NCBI GenBank assembly: GCA_963204785.1
Contig: CAUJHG010000047.1
Location: 1 to 64,000 of the forward strand
Reading direction: 5' to 3'
DNA length: 64,000 nucleotides
DNA from: Pseudomonadota bacterium
Lineage (GTDB): Bacteria > Pseudomonadota > Gammaproteobacteria > Burkholderiales > Burkholderiaceae_E
The position numbers and the translations under genes were made by a program. The notes beneath the pieces were generated by a model. That model saw only the letters and a list, made by a program, of their open reading frames with translations. It searched no databases and was not told the DNA's origin. Shown here in pieces: positions 49,279-59,023 of this stretch (the first letter of the stretch is position 1; every line of letters begins with the position of its first letter).

Positions 49279-50886
49279 ATGCGCGCAATGGTCAGTGCCC
49301 CGCAACCCGAGGCGGTCGAGGCCGGCCTCGATGTCCTTGCCGCCGGCGGCAACGTCGTCGATGCCGCGATCGGCGCCGCGCTCGTGCAGACTGCGGTCGA
49401 CCCGCAGATGTGCGGGATCGCCGGCTTCGGCTCGATGCACCTGCACCTGCGCTCGCGCGGCGTGCACGAGCTGATCGACTTCCATGGCCGCGCCCCGCTG
49501 GCCACGCGCCCCGACATGTGGACCGACCTGATCGTCGGCGAGTGCGAGGACGGCTTCGGCTTCATGCTGCGCGGACAGGTCAACGAGATCGGCTACCAGT
49601 CGATGACCACGCCGCTCACCCTGAAGGCCTTCGACGACGCGCTCGCGCGCCACGGCAGTCGGCCCCTGTCGACGCTGATCGAGCCCGCGATCGCCTGGTG
49701 CGAGCAGGGCTTCGCGGTGCGACCGCACGTCCACCGCTTCTGGACGCAACCGGCGCAGTACGGCCGCATCGAGCCGGCGCGGGTGCTGCGCGACCATCCG
49801 GCGGCCGCGAAGATCTACACGAAGCCCGACGGGTCGCTCTACCGGGTGGGCGAGCTGCTGCGCAACCCCGACATGGGGCGCACCTACCGGCGCATCGCCG
49901 AGCACGGCGTGGCCGACTTCTACCAGGGCGCAATCGCGCGGCGCATCGCCGAGGACATGGCGGCGCACGGCGGCCTGATCACGATGGCCGACCTCGCCGC
50001 CTGCGCCACCGAGACGACCGCACCGCTGTGGACGACGTACCGGGGCCACAGGGTCGCAACGAACCCGCTGCCCGGCGGCGGGCTGCTGCTCGTGATGATG
50101 CTCAACATCCTCGAGCACTTCGACCTGGCCGCGATGGGGCACGATTCGCCCGACTACATCGCGACGGTCGCCGAAGCGATGAAGATCGCCACGGTCGAGA
50201 AGGACGCGCGGATCGGCGACCCGCGCTTCATCGACGTTCCGCAGGGCGAACTGATGTCCCGGGAGTGGGCCGCGCGGATGGCCGCGCGGATCCGCCGCGG
50301 CGAGAAGACGCCGGTGCCGCGGGTGAACGCCGGCAGCAGGGAGAGCGCCTACACCACGCACATCTGCGTGGCCGACGCCGACGGCGACTGCGTCACGCTG
50401 ACCCATTCGCTGGGCTCGAGCTCGGGCGTCGTCACCGACGGCCTGGGCTTCATGTACAACAACTGCATGATGGTCTTCGACCCCCGGCCCGGGCGCAACG
50501 GCTCGCTGGCGCCGGGCAAGGCGCGCTTCTCGGCGATGTCGCCGACCATCGTCTTCCGCGGCGAGCAGCCCTTCTTCCTGGTCGGCGCCCCTGGCGGCAC
50601 GACGATCACGATGGGCAACCTTCAGGCGATCCTGAACGTGATCGACTTCGGGATGGACGCGCAGCAGGCGGTCAGCGCTCCGCGCTTCTGCGCGACCTCC
50701 GACCGCATCGAGGTGGTGAACCGGATCCTGCGCTCGACGCAGCGCGCGCTCGAGGCGCGCGGCTATCCGGTGCTGCGCCACGCCTTCAGCCACATGCTCC
50801 CGCTGGTGCACGCGATCCGCATCGTCGACGGCCGGCTCGACGGCGGTGCCGACCCCGCCGCCGACGGGATGGCCGCCGGCATCTGA
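49279..50886 (+). CDS. Gamma-glutamyltransferase-like Ntn hydrolase
   Basis: A 535-residue enzyme with the gamma-glutamyltransferase fold. Thr359 in SAYTTHICVADADG fits the self-cleavage site and N-terminal nucleophile, predicting subunits of about 39 and 19 kDa. No signal peptide is present, so it should be cytosolic, unlike E. coli GGT. Residues that hold the gamma-glutamyl group in E. coli appear changed: DFREMAP is DFHGRAP, NNQMDDF is NNCMMVF and PLSSMSP is RFSAMSP. A different amide or ester substrate is therefore likely. It ends the SDR-esterase-GGT cluster. Confidence 0.88.
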   Translation: MRAMVSAPQPEAVEAGLDVLAAGGNVVDAAIGAALVQTAVDPQMCGIAGFGSMHLHLRSRGVHELIDFHGRAPLATRPDMWTDLIVGECEDGFGFMLRGQVNEIGYQSMTTPLTLKAFDDALARHGSRPLSTLIEPAIAWCEQGFAVRPHVHRFWTQPAQYGRIEPARVLRDHPAAAKIYTKPDGSLYRVGELLRNPDMGRTYRRIAEHGVADFYQGAIARRIAEDMAAHGGLITMADLAACATETTAPLWTTYRGHRVATNPLPGGGLLLVMMLNILEHFDLAAMGHDSPDYIATVAEAMKIATVEKDARIGDPRFIDVPQGELMSREWAARMAARIRRGEKTPVPRVNAGSRESAYTTHICVADADGDCVTLTHSLGSSSGVVTDGLGFMYNNCMMVFDPRPGRNGSLAPGKARFSAMSPTIVFRGEQPFFLVGAPGGTTITMGNLQAILNVIDFGMDAQQAVSAPRFCATSDRIEVVNRILRSTQRALEARGYPVLRHAFSHMLPLVHAIRIVDGRLDGGADPAADGMAAGI

Positions 50887-50956
50887 GGCTGCAGCTCAGC
50901 GGCGCGAAGCCCCCCGACACGACAGCGCGCCGGATGCCGGGGCAGCGCTGCCAGGC

Positions 50957-51268
50957 TCAGGCGAGCCTGGCCATCGTGCCGGTCTCTTCGGCCAGCAGGT
51001 AGTAGAAGGTCACCCGGCCCTTGCTGTTGCTGCCCTTCATCCGGTCGACCACCTTCCTGATCCCGGCGTCGGCCGCCTCGGCCGTAAGCCCGAGCTTCTT
51101 CGCGGCGAAGCCGTCGCGGACCCGCGCCAGTTCCTCCGGATCCGACGAAGCCACCAGCGAGGAATCGCGGTTGCGCAGCGCGATGCCGCAGTACTTCACG
51201 ATCGTCTCGACGGCCTTGGCGTCGACCTGGGCTGTGTACTTCGCGATGTCGGCAGCGTAGTCGCTCAT
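50957..51268 (-). CDS. DUF2853 family protein
   Basis: A 103-residue helical protein of the DUF2853 type. MSDYAADIAKYTAQVDAKAVETIVKYCGIALRNRDSS, given here only as YAADIAKYT and IVKYCGIALRNRDSSLVA, then DGFAAKKLGL and KGSNSKGRVTFYYLLAE, are the family blocks. No signal peptide or catalytic motif is seen and its function is unknown. It lies 119 bases downstream of fba on the same strand, so it may be read from the glycolytic operon, and converges with the GGT-like gene. Confidence 0.85.
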   Translation of the reverse strand: MSDYAADIAKYTAQVDAKAVETIVKYCGIALRNRDSSLVASSDPEELARVRDGFAAKKLGLTAEAADAGIRKVVDRMKGSNSKGRVTFYYLLAEETGTMARLA

Positions 51269-51387
51269 GTTCTCTCCGTGTGCGGATGCGGGAGGAACCC
51301 CGCGCTCAGGGGAGCGGCAGCCGTCACGAACGACGACCGCCGCCTGGAATCGGGGCAGCACCGGCGCCCGTGCCGGGCTGCCGACGC

Positions 51388-52452
51388 TCAGTTGACCAGC
51401 TGCGCCAGCTCGCCCTTGCGATAGCGCTCGACCATCGTCGACAGGGGCACCGGCCTGATCCGGCTGCCCTGCCCTTCGCAGCCGAACTGCCGATAGCGCT
51501 GCAGGCAGATCTCCCGGGCGGCCTCGCGCGCCGGCTTCAGGTACTCGCGCGGATCGAACTTCGACGGGTTCTCGACGAAGAAGCGGCGGATCGCCGCGGT
51601 CATCGCCAGGCGGATGTCGGTGTCGATGTTGATCTTGCGCACGCCGTGCCGGATCGCCTCCTGGATCTCCTCGACCGGCACGCCGTAGGTCTCCTTCATG
51701 TCGCCACCATGCTTGCGGATCTCCTCGAGGAGCTCCTGCGGCACCGACGAGGAGCCGTGCATCACCAGGTGGGTGTTCGGGATGCGGGCGTGGATCTCCC
51801 TGATCCGCGAGATCGCGAGGATGTCGCCGGTGGGCTTGCGGGTGAACTTGTAGGCGCCGTGGCTGGTGCCGATCGCGATCGCAAGCGCGTCGACCTGGGT
51901 CCGGCGCACGAAGTCCGCCGCCTGTTCCGGGTCGGTCAGCAGTTGCTCGCGGGTCATCGTGCCCTCGGCGCCGTGTCCGTCCTCCTTGTCGCCCTTCATC
52001 GTCTCGAGCGAGCCGAGCACCCCGAGCTCGCCCTCGACGGTGACGCCCACCGCGTGGGCCATCTCGACCACCTTGCGGGTGACCTCGACGTTGTACTCGT
52101 AGCTCGAGACGGTCTTGCCGTCCTCCTCGAGCGAGCCGTCCATCATCACCGAGGAGAAGCCGATGTCGATCGCACCCTTGCACACTGCCGGCGACTGGCC
52201 GTGGTCCTGGTGCATCACGACCGGCAGCTTCGGGTAGGCCTCGACCGCAGCCTGGATCAGGTGCTTGAGGAAGTCCTCGCCGGCGTACTTCCGGGCGCCC
52301 GCGGACGCCTGCATGATCACCGGCGCATCGAGCTCGGCTGCGGCCGACATGATCGCCTGCACCTGCTCGAGGTTGTTGACGTTGAAGGCCGGGATCCCGT
52401 AGCCGTTCTCGGCGGCGTGGTCCAGCAGCTGTCGCATGGAAACGAGAGGCAT
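51388..52452 (-). CDS. fbaA: Class II fructose-bisphosphate aldolase
   Basis: A 354-residue zinc-dependent aldolase interconverting fructose 1,6-bisphosphate with DHAP and glyceraldehyde 3-phosphate. [19 protein letters not shown] opens the barrel. The first zinc ligand region is [11 protein letters not shown] and further ligands lie in [12 protein letters not shown] and [13 protein letters not shown]. The long form with the [20 protein letters not shown] segment is that used in the Calvin cycle by related betaproteobacteria (CbbA type) as well as in glycolysis. It is the last gene of tkt-gap-pgk-pyk-fba. The 231-base gap to pyk contains GC-rich inverted repeats but no T-run. Confidence 0.95.
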   Translation of the reverse strand: MPLVSMRQLLDHAAENGYGIPAFNVNNLEQVQAIMSAAAELDAPVIMQASAGARKYAGEDFLKHLIQAAVEAYPKLPVVMHQDHGQSPAVCKGAIDIGFSSVMMDGSLEEDGKTVSSYEYNVEVTRKVVEMAHAVGVTVEGELGVLGSLETMKGDKEDGHGAEGTMTREQLLTDPEQAADFVRRTQVDALAIAIGTSHGAYKFTRKPTGDILAISRIREIHARIPNTHLVMHGSSSVPQELLEEIRKHGGDMKETYGVPVEEIQEAIRHGVRKINIDTDIRLAMTAAIRRFFVENPSKFDPREYLKPAREAAREICLQRYRQFGCEGQGSRIRPVPLSTMVERYRKGELAQLVN

Positions 52453-52683
52453 CGTTCGACTCCTGGATGGTGGAAACTCTGCCCATCCGGCCGGCTGCGC
52501 CCGGATCGGCGGAATCCCCGGGGGGATTATGCGTCACCCCGCGGCCAGGGCACAGTGACATACCGCGCGCCACCGGCATTCCCGCGCCGGGATCCGGGGC
52601 CGTGCGGCGCGAGCGCCGCGGCCCGGAAAGAGCGCGGGACCACAGGCCTCGCACGCCATCCCGGGCCCAGGCGCGGCCCGGCT

Positions 52684-54117
52684 TCAGTGGTGCTCGCCGA
52701 CCCGGACGATCTTCAGCGTGTTGGTGCCGCCGGCCTTGCCGATCGGCTCGCCGATCGTGATGATCAGCAGGTCGCCGCGCGCGACGACCCCGGCCTCGAG
52801 CAGCTTCTGCTCGGCCTCGAGCAGCAGCGCCTCGCGCTCGTGCGAGCGATAGGGGAACAGGATCGGATGGACCTCGCGGTACAGGCACATGCGCCGGCGG
52901 GTGCCCTCCTCGGAGGTCAGCGCGTAGATGGGCACGCCGGAGTCGATCCGCGACATCCACAGCGCGGTCGCCCCCGACTGCGTGAGCGCGACGATCGCCT
53001 TGATCTTCATGTGATGGGCGACGAACAGCGCGCTCATCGCGATCGACTGGTCGACGTGCGTGAAGGTGCGGCCCTGGAAGGCGCTGGCCATCGGCACCGA
53101 CTGGGACTGGTCGGCCTCCAGGCACACCCGTGCCATCGCCTCGACGGTCTCGACCGGGTAGCTGCCTGCCGCGGTCTCGCCCGAGAGCATCACCGCGTCG
53201 GTGCCGTCGAGCACCGCGTTGGCGACGTCGGAGACCTCGGCGCGGGTGGGAACCGGCGACGAGATCATCGACTCCATCATCTGGGTGGCGGTGATCGTGA
53301 GCCGGTTGAGATCGCGCGCCATGCGGATCATCCGCTTCTGCAGCGCCGGCACCGCGGCGTCGCCGACCTCCACTGCGAGGTCGCCGCGCGCGACCATGAT
53401 GCCGTCGGAAGCGCGCAGGATCTCGTCGAGCCGGTCGACCGCCTCGTAGCGCTCGATCTTGGCGATGACCAGCATGCGCCCGCCGGCGGCGCGCATCAGC
53501 TCGCGCGCCATGTAGATGTCGCTGGCGTTGCGCGGGAAGGAGACCGCGAGGAAGTCCGCCTCCATCGCGACCGCGTGCCGGATGTCCTCGACGTCCTTGG
53601 CGGTCAGGGCGGGCGCCGACAGCCCGCCGCCCCGTCGGTTGATCCCCTTGCGGTCGGACAGCACGCCGCCACCGAGCACCGTCGCCTCGATCGTCCGGGA
53701 GCCGACGCGCTCGACGCGCATCGTGATGCGTCCGTCGTCGAGCAGGAGGACGTCGCCGGGCGCGACGTCGTCGACCAGCTCGCGGTAGTCGAGCCCGACC
53801 CGGGTGCGGTCGCCCAGTTCGCAGTCGACGTCGAAGGTGAAGGCGTCGCCCGCGGCGAGCTCGACGCGCCCCTGGGCGAAGCGCCCGATGCGGATCTTCG
53901 GGCCCTGCAGGTCGGCGAGGACACCGACGTCGCGCCCGAGCCGCGCGGCGATGTCGCGCACGTGCTGCGCGGCCTCGGCGTGCTGCGCGGCGCTGCCGTG
54001 CGAGAAGTTCATCCGCACCACGTTGACGCCTGCGGAGATCATGCGTTCGAGCACCACCGGGTCCGCGCTCGCGGGCCCCAGCGTCGCGACGATCTTGGTG
54101 GCGCGCGGCGAGAACAT
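52684..54117 (-). CDS. pyk: Pyruvate kinase
   Basis: A 477-residue enzyme transferring phosphate from PEP to ADP. KIVATLGPASADP opens the barrel; MNFSHGS, ADLQGPKIRIG, the B domain and the catalytic IAKIERYEAVDRLDEIL region with the MVARGDLAVEVG signature are all present. The C-terminal allosteric domain contains LTQSGATALWMSR. It starts 8 bases after the pgk stop, so the two are certainly on one transcript. Confidence 0.96.
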   Translation of the reverse strand: MFSPRATKIVATLGPASADPVVLERMISAGVNVVRMNFSHGSAAQHAEAAQHVRDIAARLGRDVGVLADLQGPKIRIGRFAQGRVELAAGDAFTFDVDCELGDRTRVGLDYRELVDDVAPGDVLLLDDGRITMRVERVGSRTIEATVLGGGVLSDRKGINRRGGGLSAPALTAKDVEDIRHAVAMEADFLAVSFPRNASDIYMARELMRAAGGRMLVIAKIERYEAVDRLDEILRASDGIMVARGDLAVEVGDAAVPALQKRMIRMARDLNRLTITATQMMESMISSPVPTRAEVSDVANAVLDGTDAVMLSGETAAGSYPVETVEAMARVCLEADQSQSVPMASAFQGRTFTHVDQSIAMSALFVAHHMKIKAIVALTQSGATALWMSRIDSGVPIYALTSEEGTRRRMCLYREVHPILFPYRSHEREALLLEAEQKLLEAGVVARGDLLIITIGEPIGKAGGTNTLKIVRVGEHH

Positions 54118-54125
54118 GGCGTGGC

Positions 54126-55310
54126 TCAGGCCTGCGCCCGCGCCTCCAGAGCAGCCACTGCCGGCAGGGTCCTGCCCTCGAGGAACTCGAGGAAGGCGCC
54201 GCCGCCGGTGGAGATGTAGCCGATCTGGTCGGTGACGCCGAACTTCGCGATCGCCGCGAGCGTGTCGCCGCCGCCTGCAATCGAGAAGGCCGAGGACAGC
54301 GCGATCGACGCTGCCAGCACGCGCGTGCCGCCTGCGAACTGGTCGTACTCGAACACGCCGACCGGGCCGTTCCAGACCACGGTTCCGGCCTCGGCGATGA
54401 CCGACGAGAGCTGGGCCGCAGTGCGCGGGCCGATGTCCAGGATCATGTCGTCGGGCTGCACGGCGTCGACGCTGACCTTGTTGCCGCGCGCGTGCGCGGA
54501 CAGCTCGTTGGCGACCGCCACGTCCACCGGCAGCGGCACCGAGGCGCCGCGCGCGCGCATCGCCTCCATGATCCGGCGTGCCTGGCCGACCAGGTCGGGC
54601 TCGGCGAGCGAGCGGCCGATCGGCAGGCCGGCGGCGGCCATGAAGGTGTTCGCGATCCCGCCACCGACGATCAGCTGGTCGACCTTCGCCGCCAGGCTCT
54701 CGAGGATGGTGAGCTTGGTGGACACCTTCGAGCCGGCGACGATCGCCACCAGGGGCCGGCGCGGACTGCCCAGCGCCTTGCCGAGCGCGTCGAGTTCGTC
54801 GGCCAGCAAGGGGCCTGCGCAGGCCACCGGGGCGAAGCGGGCGATCCCGTGCGTCGTGGCCTCGGCGCGATGCGCAGTGCCGAAGGCGTCGTTGACGTAG
54901 ACGTCGCACAGCTTCGCCATCTTCTGCGCGAGGGTCTCGTCGTCCTTCTTCTCGCCCTTGTTGCAGCGGCAGTTCTCCAGCAGCACCACCTCGCCGGGCG
55001 CGACCGCGAACCCCCCGTCGACCCAGTCGCGCACCAGCGGGACCTCGCAGCCGAGCAGGGCCGAGAGCCGCGCAGCGATCGGCGCGAGCGAGTCCTCCGG
55101 GCGCAGTTCGCCCTCGGTGGGGCGCCCCAGATGCGAGGTCACCATCACCGCCGCACCGGCCTTCAGGCAATGGCGGATCGCCGGCACCGAGGCGCGGATC
55201 CGGGTGTCGTCGGTGATCGCGAGGGTGTCGTCCTGCGGGACGTTGAGGTCCGCGCGGATGAAGACACGCTTGCCCGCGATGTCGAGGTCGGTCAGCCGCT
55301 TGAATTGCAT
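54126..55310 (-). CDS. pgk: Phosphoglycerate kinase
   Basis: A 394-residue two-domain kinase of glycolysis and, in autotrophs, the Calvin cycle. The N domain has [14 protein letters not shown] and [12 protein letters not shown]. The C domain has [18 protein letters not shown] and the nucleotide loop [12 protein letters not shown]. The ATG at 55310 gives [14 protein letters not shown], the normal start; an upstream in-frame ATG at 55340 would add ten residues. It lies 79 bases after gap. Confidence 0.97.
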   Translation of the reverse strand: MQFKRLTDLDIAGKRVFIRADLNVPQDDTLAITDDTRIRASVPAIRHCLKAGAAVMVTSHLGRPTEGELRPEDSLAPIAARLSALLGCEVPLVRDWVDGGFAVAPGEVVLLENCRCNKGEKKDDETLAQKMAKLCDVYVNDAFGTAHRAEATTHGIARFAPVACAGPLLADELDALGKALGSPRRPLVAIVAGSKVSTKLTILESLAAKVDQLIVGGGIANTFMAAAGLPIGRSLAEPDLVGQARRIMEAMRARGASVPLPVDVAVANELSAHARGNKVSVDAVQPDDMILDIGPRTAAQLSSVIAEAGTVVWNGPVGVFEYDQFAGGTRVLAASIALSSAFSIAGGGDTLAAIAKFGVTDQIGYISTGGGAFLEFLEGRTLPAVAALEARAQA

Positions 55311-55389
55311 GGCACGGGATGGAGGAAAGGGAGAGGACAAGGGGCGCAGCCCGATGCGTCGGAATCCGCCCCTGCTCGGCTGGCGACGC

Positions 55390-56400
55390 CTACTTCGCGG
55401 CCATCAGCGCGGTGGTGGTGTCCAGCATGCGGTTGCTGAAGCCCCACTCGTTGTCGTACCAGCTCGACACCTTCACCAGCCTGCCGGAGACTTTCGTCAG
55501 GGTCGCGTCGTAGGTCGACGAGGCCGGGTTGTGGTTGAAGTCGATCGACACCAGCGGCGCCTCGCTGTACTCGAGCACACCCTTCAGCGCCCCCTCGGAG
55601 GCCTCCTTCATGATCGCGTTGACCTCCTCGACCGAGGTGTCGCGCGCCGCGATGAAGGAGAGGTCGACGATCGAGACGTTGATCGTGGGGACGCGCATCG
55701 CGTAGCCGTCCAGCCGTCCGTCGAGCTCCGGCAGCACCAGGCCCACCGCGGCCGCGGCCCCGGTCTTGGTCGGGATCATCGACATCGTTGCCGAGCGCGC
55801 GCGGCGCAGGTCCTCGTGGTAGACGTCGGTGAGGACCTGGTCGTTGGTGTAGGCGTGGATCGTGGTCATCAGACCCGTGAGCACGCCGATGCGGTCGTGC
55901 AGCGGCTTGACCAGCGGCGCCAGGCAGTTGGTGGTGCACGAAGCGTTGGAGATCACGGTGTGCGAGGCGCGCAGCACGTCGTGGTTGACGCCGTAGACCA
56001 CGGTGGCGTCGACGTCCTTGCCGCCGGGCGCGGAGATGATCACCTTCTTCGCCCCGCCCTTCAGGTGCGCCGAGGCCTTCTCCTTGCTCGCGAAGAAGCC
56101 GGTGCACTCGAGGACGACGTCGACGCCGAGTTCGCCCCAGGGCAGCTCGGCCGGGTTGCGGTTGGCGAGCACCCTGATGCGGTCGCCGTTGACGACGATC
56201 GAGTCGCCGTCGACCTTCACGGTGCCAGGGAACTTGCCGTGCGCGGTGTCGTACTGCGTCAGGTGCGCATTGGTCCTGGCGTCGCCGAGGTCGTTGATCG
56301 CGACGAACTCGATCGGGTGCTTCTTGCCACCCTCGTAGTGGGCGCGCAGGATGTTGCGGCCGATGCGGCCGTAACCGTTGATGGCTACTCGGATGGTCAT
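55390..56400 (-). CDS. gap: Glyceraldehyde-3-phosphate dehydrogenase
   Basis: A 336-residue phosphorylating dehydrogenase. The dinucleotide fold is [15 protein letters not shown] and the catalytic Cys155 is in [12 protein letters not shown]. Asp at AINDLGD after the second beta strand suggests NAD use. The catalytic His should lie in [10 protein letters not shown]. The ATG at 56400 gives the standard N terminus. It lies 66 bases after tkt. Confidence 0.97.
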   Translation of the reverse strand: MTIRVAINGYGRIGRNILRAHYEGGKKHPIEFVAINDLGDARTNAHLTQYDTAHGKFPGTVKVDGDSIVVNGDRIRVLANRNPAELPWGELGVDVVLECTGFFASKEKASAHLKGGAKKVIISAPGGKDVDATVVYGVNHDVLRASHTVISNASCTTNCLAPLVKPLHDRIGVLTGLMTTIHAYTNDQVLTDVYHEDLRRARSATMSMIPTKTGAAAAVGLVLPELDGRLDGYAMRVPTINVSIVDLSFIAARDTSVEEVNAIMKEASEGALKGVLEYSEAPLVSIDFNHNPASSTYDATLTKVSGRLVKVSSWYDNEWGFSNRMLDTTTALMAAK

Positions 56401-56466
56401 GGCGATGGTCCCTCGGTCGAACGGAAGAAAAGGTTGCACGGGCAGGCCGCCGGCGGCGGCCCGGGA

Positions 56467-58572
56467 TCAGTGTTTCGGGCGACGCTCCAGCACCGCCCGC
56501 ACCGTCTCGGCCAGCCTGGCAGGGGTCAGTCCGAACAGCTCGAACAGCGCTGCTGCGGGAGCGGACTCGCCGAAGCGGTCGATGCCCACGACCGCGTCAC
56601 AGCGGTATTTCCACCAGCCGTCGGTCACACCGGCCTCCACTGCGATCCGCGGCATGCCTTCGGGCAGCACCCTGGCCTTGTAGGCGGCGTCCTGGCGGTC
56701 GAACACGGTGGTCGAGGGCATCGAGACGATGCGCACCTCGATCCCGTCCTGCGCCAGCAGCTCGCGCGCGGCCAGCGCCAGGCCGAGCTCGGAGCCGGTG
56801 GCGATGATCGCGGCCTGCGCACCTTCGGCATCGCGCAGCACGTAGCCGCCGTGCCTGATCGCGGCGACCTGGCCCTCGGAGCGGGTGACGAAGGGCACCG
56901 CCTGGCGGGTGAACAGCAGCGAGGACGGACCGTCGTCGCGCTCGATCGCCGCCGCCCAGGCCAGCGCCGACTCGACCGGGTCCGCGGGGCGCCAGACATC
57001 CATCTGCGGGATCAGCCGCAGGCTGGCCGCGTGCTCGACCGGCTGGTGGGTGGGCCCGTCCTCACCGAGCCCGATGGAGTCGTGGGTGAACACGAACACC
57101 ACGCGCCGCTTCATCAGCGCGGCCATCCGCAGCGCGTTGCGCGCGTAGTCGGAGAAGGTGAGGAAGGTGCCGCCGTAGGGAATGAAGCCGCCGTGCAGCG
57201 CGACGCCGTTCATGATCGCGCTCATCCCGAACTCGCGCACGCCGTAGTTGACGTGACGGCCGGCGACCAGGCCCGCATCGGAGACGCGCAGCGCGCCGGC
57301 GCCCTGGAAATCGGTGAGGTTGCTGCCGGTGAGGTCGGCCGAGCCGCCGAGCAGCTCCGGAAGCGCCGGGCCGAGGTGGTTCAGCGCATTCTGCGAAGCC
57401 TTGCGTGTCGCGATGGTCTCGCCCCTGGCGATCACGTCGTCGACCATCCGGTCGACGATGTCGTCCCAGTCGATCGGCAGCTCGCCGCGCATGCGACGCT
57501 CGAACTCCGCGGCCTGCCCGGGGTGCTGCGCACGGTAGGCGTCGAACATCGCGTTCCAGGCGCTGCGCGCCGAGGCGCCCCTGGCGCGCGCGTCCCAGGC
57601 CTGACGGACGTCGTCCGGGATCTGCCAGGGCTCGCCCATGCCGTCGGCCGCGCGCATCGCCTCCCGGGTGGCGCGGATCTCGTCGGCGCCCAGCGGCTCG
57701 CCGTGGACCTTCGCCGTGCCGGCGCGATTCGGCGAGCCCTTGCCGATCACGGTGCGGCACTGGATCAGCGTCGGCGCGAAGCGGCCGTCGCGGCCGTTGG
57801 CGGCCCAGTCCGCGGCCATCGCGGCCGCGCGATCGAGCGCCTCGACGTCGTGGCCGTCGACGTCGGCGATCACGTGCCATCCGTAGGCCTGGAAACGGCG
57901 AACCGTGTCGTCCGCGAACCAGTTCCTGACCTCGCCGTCGATCGAGATGCCGTTGTCGTCGTAGAAGACCACGAGCTTGGACAGTCGCAGGGTCCCGGCC
58001 AGCGAGCAGGCCTCGTGCGAGATCCCCTCCATCAGGCAGCCGTCGCCGACGAACACCCAGGTGCGATGATCGACGATCGGCAGGCCCTCACGGTTGAACT
58101 CGGCGGCGAGCAAGCGCTCCGCGAGCGCCATCCCGACCGCGTTGGCCAGACCCTGGCCCAGCGGCCCGGTGGTGGTCTCGACCCCGGGAGTGACGTCGAC
58201 CTCCGGATGCCCCGGCGTCTTCGAATGCAGCTGCCTGAAGCTCTTCAGGTCCTGCAGCGACAGGTCGTAGCCGGTCAGGTGCAGCAGCGCGTAGAGCAGC
58301 ATGGAGCCGTGACCGTTGGACAGCACGAAGCGGTCGCGGTCGGCCCAGCGCGGCTCGGCGGGATCGTGCTTCAGGTGCCGCGACCAGAGCGCCACGGCGA
58401 TCTCGGCCATGCCCATCGGCATCCCGGGATGACCGGAGTTGGCCTGCTGCACGGCGTCCATCGCAAGCACGCGGATCGCATCGGCCATGCGGGCAGTGGT
58501 CAGGTCGCGGTCGGAACCGGGCGCAGGGGCATTCGCCTCGGAGGTTCCGGTGAGTCGGTCGTTGGATGTCAT
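56467..58572 (-). CDS. tkt: Transketolase
   Basis: A 701-residue thiamine-diphosphate enzyme moving two-carbon units in the pentose phosphate or Calvin cycle. [20 protein letters not shown] is the N-terminal signature; [15 protein letters not shown] is the ThDP motif; [19 protein letters not shown] lies in the Pyr domain. It has about 25 extra N-terminal residues before the conserved start. It is the first gene of the five-gene central-carbon operon. This gene order resembles cbb operons, but no RuBisCO or phosphoribulokinase is present here. Confidence 0.97.
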   Translation of the reverse strand: MTSNDRLTGTSEANAPAPGSDRDLTTARMADAIRVLAMDAVQQANSGHPGMPMGMAEIAVALWSRHLKHDPAEPRWADRDRFVLSNGHGSMLLYALLHLTGYDLSLQDLKSFRQLHSKTPGHPEVDVTPGVETTTGPLGQGLANAVGMALAERLLAAEFNREGLPIVDHRTWVFVGDGCLMEGISHEACSLAGTLRLSKLVVFYDDNGISIDGEVRNWFADDTVRRFQAYGWHVIADVDGHDVEALDRAAAMAADWAANGRDGRFAPTLIQCRTVIGKGSPNRAGTAKVHGEPLGADEIRATREAMRAADGMGEPWQIPDDVRQAWDARARGASARSAWNAMFDAYRAQHPGQAAEFERRMRGELPIDWDDIVDRMVDDVIARGETIATRKASQNALNHLGPALPELLGGSADLTGSNLTDFQGAGALRVSDAGLVAGRHVNYGVREFGMSAIMNGVALHGGFIPYGGTFLTFSDYARNALRMAALMKRRVVFVFTHDSIGLGEDGPTHQPVEHAASLRLIPQMDVWRPADPVESALAWAAAIERDDGPSSLLFTRQAVPFVTRSEGQVAAIRHGGYVLRDAEGAQAAIIATGSELGLALAARELLAQDGIEVRIVSMPSTTVFDRQDAAYKARVLPEGMPRIAVEAGVTDGWWKYRCDAVVGIDRFGESAPAAALFELFGLTPARLAETVRAVLERRPKH

Positions 58573-58645
58573 CGCACGCTGCCGGGGAAAGTACGGGATT
58601 TTACCAAAGCGGGCGGCGCGCAGCGCTCGCGGGGGAGGATTTCGT

Positions 58646-58651
58646 TATAAT
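58646..58651 (+). promoter_or_regulatory. -10 box upstream of the speD-speE leader
   Basis: A perfect TATAAT on the plus strand, 372 bases before the speD-speE ATG. If used it would give a leader RNA of about 365 bases. No -35 match is seen at normal spacing. Confidence 0.45.
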
Positions 58652-59023
58652 CGAAGGCTTTTCCATCTCCCTTGCGGTTGCGGCCCGATCGCTGGATGGG
58701 CGATCCGATCGCCGGACGAAGGGCGGCGCGCTGCGCCGGAGGCGGCGCCGACGGCGCCGGGAACCCGATCGATGCCCGCGGCACCGGTCGCAGGATCATC
58801 GGCCGAAGAACGGTCGGTGCGTGGCATCGGTAGGGTCCGGCGCATCGCGTCGGTAGGGTCCGGCGCATCGCGTCGGGGGTTTCATGCGGCGCGGTACAGG
58901 GCCGGCCCGATGGGCTGATCGTGTACCGCGCCGGTGGTTCATGTGCCGGTTGCACGCCGGCACGCCCGGCCTGCGGGACATTTCCGCTGATCTGGTCGTG
59001 GATTGACACTGGGTTGGTATGGA
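58652..59023 (+). other. Structured untranslated leader or ncRNA candidate
   Basis: This 370-base stretch has no convincing coding frame but several paired elements. H1 pairs 58770-58776 with 58823-58829 and 58782-58786 with 58815-58819. H2 is a perfect 11-bp stem, 58887-58897 with 58923-58933, enclosing the palindrome gggccggccc at 58899-58908. H3 is a 7-bp stem, 58943-58949 with 58957-58963. Between H1 and H2 lies the 23-bp tandem repeat. I do not recognise a known riboswitch class. Confidence 0.45.
58827..58872. repeat. Two tandem copies of a 23-bp repeat
   Basis: The 23-base unit beginning tcggtagggtccggcgcatc occurs exactly twice (58827-58849 and 58850-58872), and the first bases of a third copy follow. 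It lies in the leader region of speD-speE. Confidence 0.85.

Noticed and set aside
46534-50886. 1450-codon open frame on the plus strand
   Set aside because: It runs out of frame through the SDR and esterase genes with an Arg/Pro/Ala-rich shadow translation; only its end, from 49279, is the real GGT-like gene.
52453-52683. GC-rich inverted repeats between pyk and fba as a terminator
   Set aside because: The stems contain bulges and no T-run follows; fba appears to belong to the same transcription unit.
56445-56461. 7-bp GC stem just after tkt, with a T-run 12 bases beyond
   Set aside because: The T-run is too far from the stem for a normal terminator, and gap must be transcribed through it.
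54958-58650. 1230-codon plus-strand frame opposite pgk, gap and tkt
   Set aside because: It is rich in His, Arg, Asp and Gln as expected for antisense of GC-rich genes, with no domain, while the minus strand encodes three well-known enzymes.
58652-59023. Known SAM or SAH riboswitch in the speD-speE leader
   Set aside because: I could not match the conserved cores I remember for these classes, nor 6S RNA, 4.5S RNA, RNase P or tmRNA.
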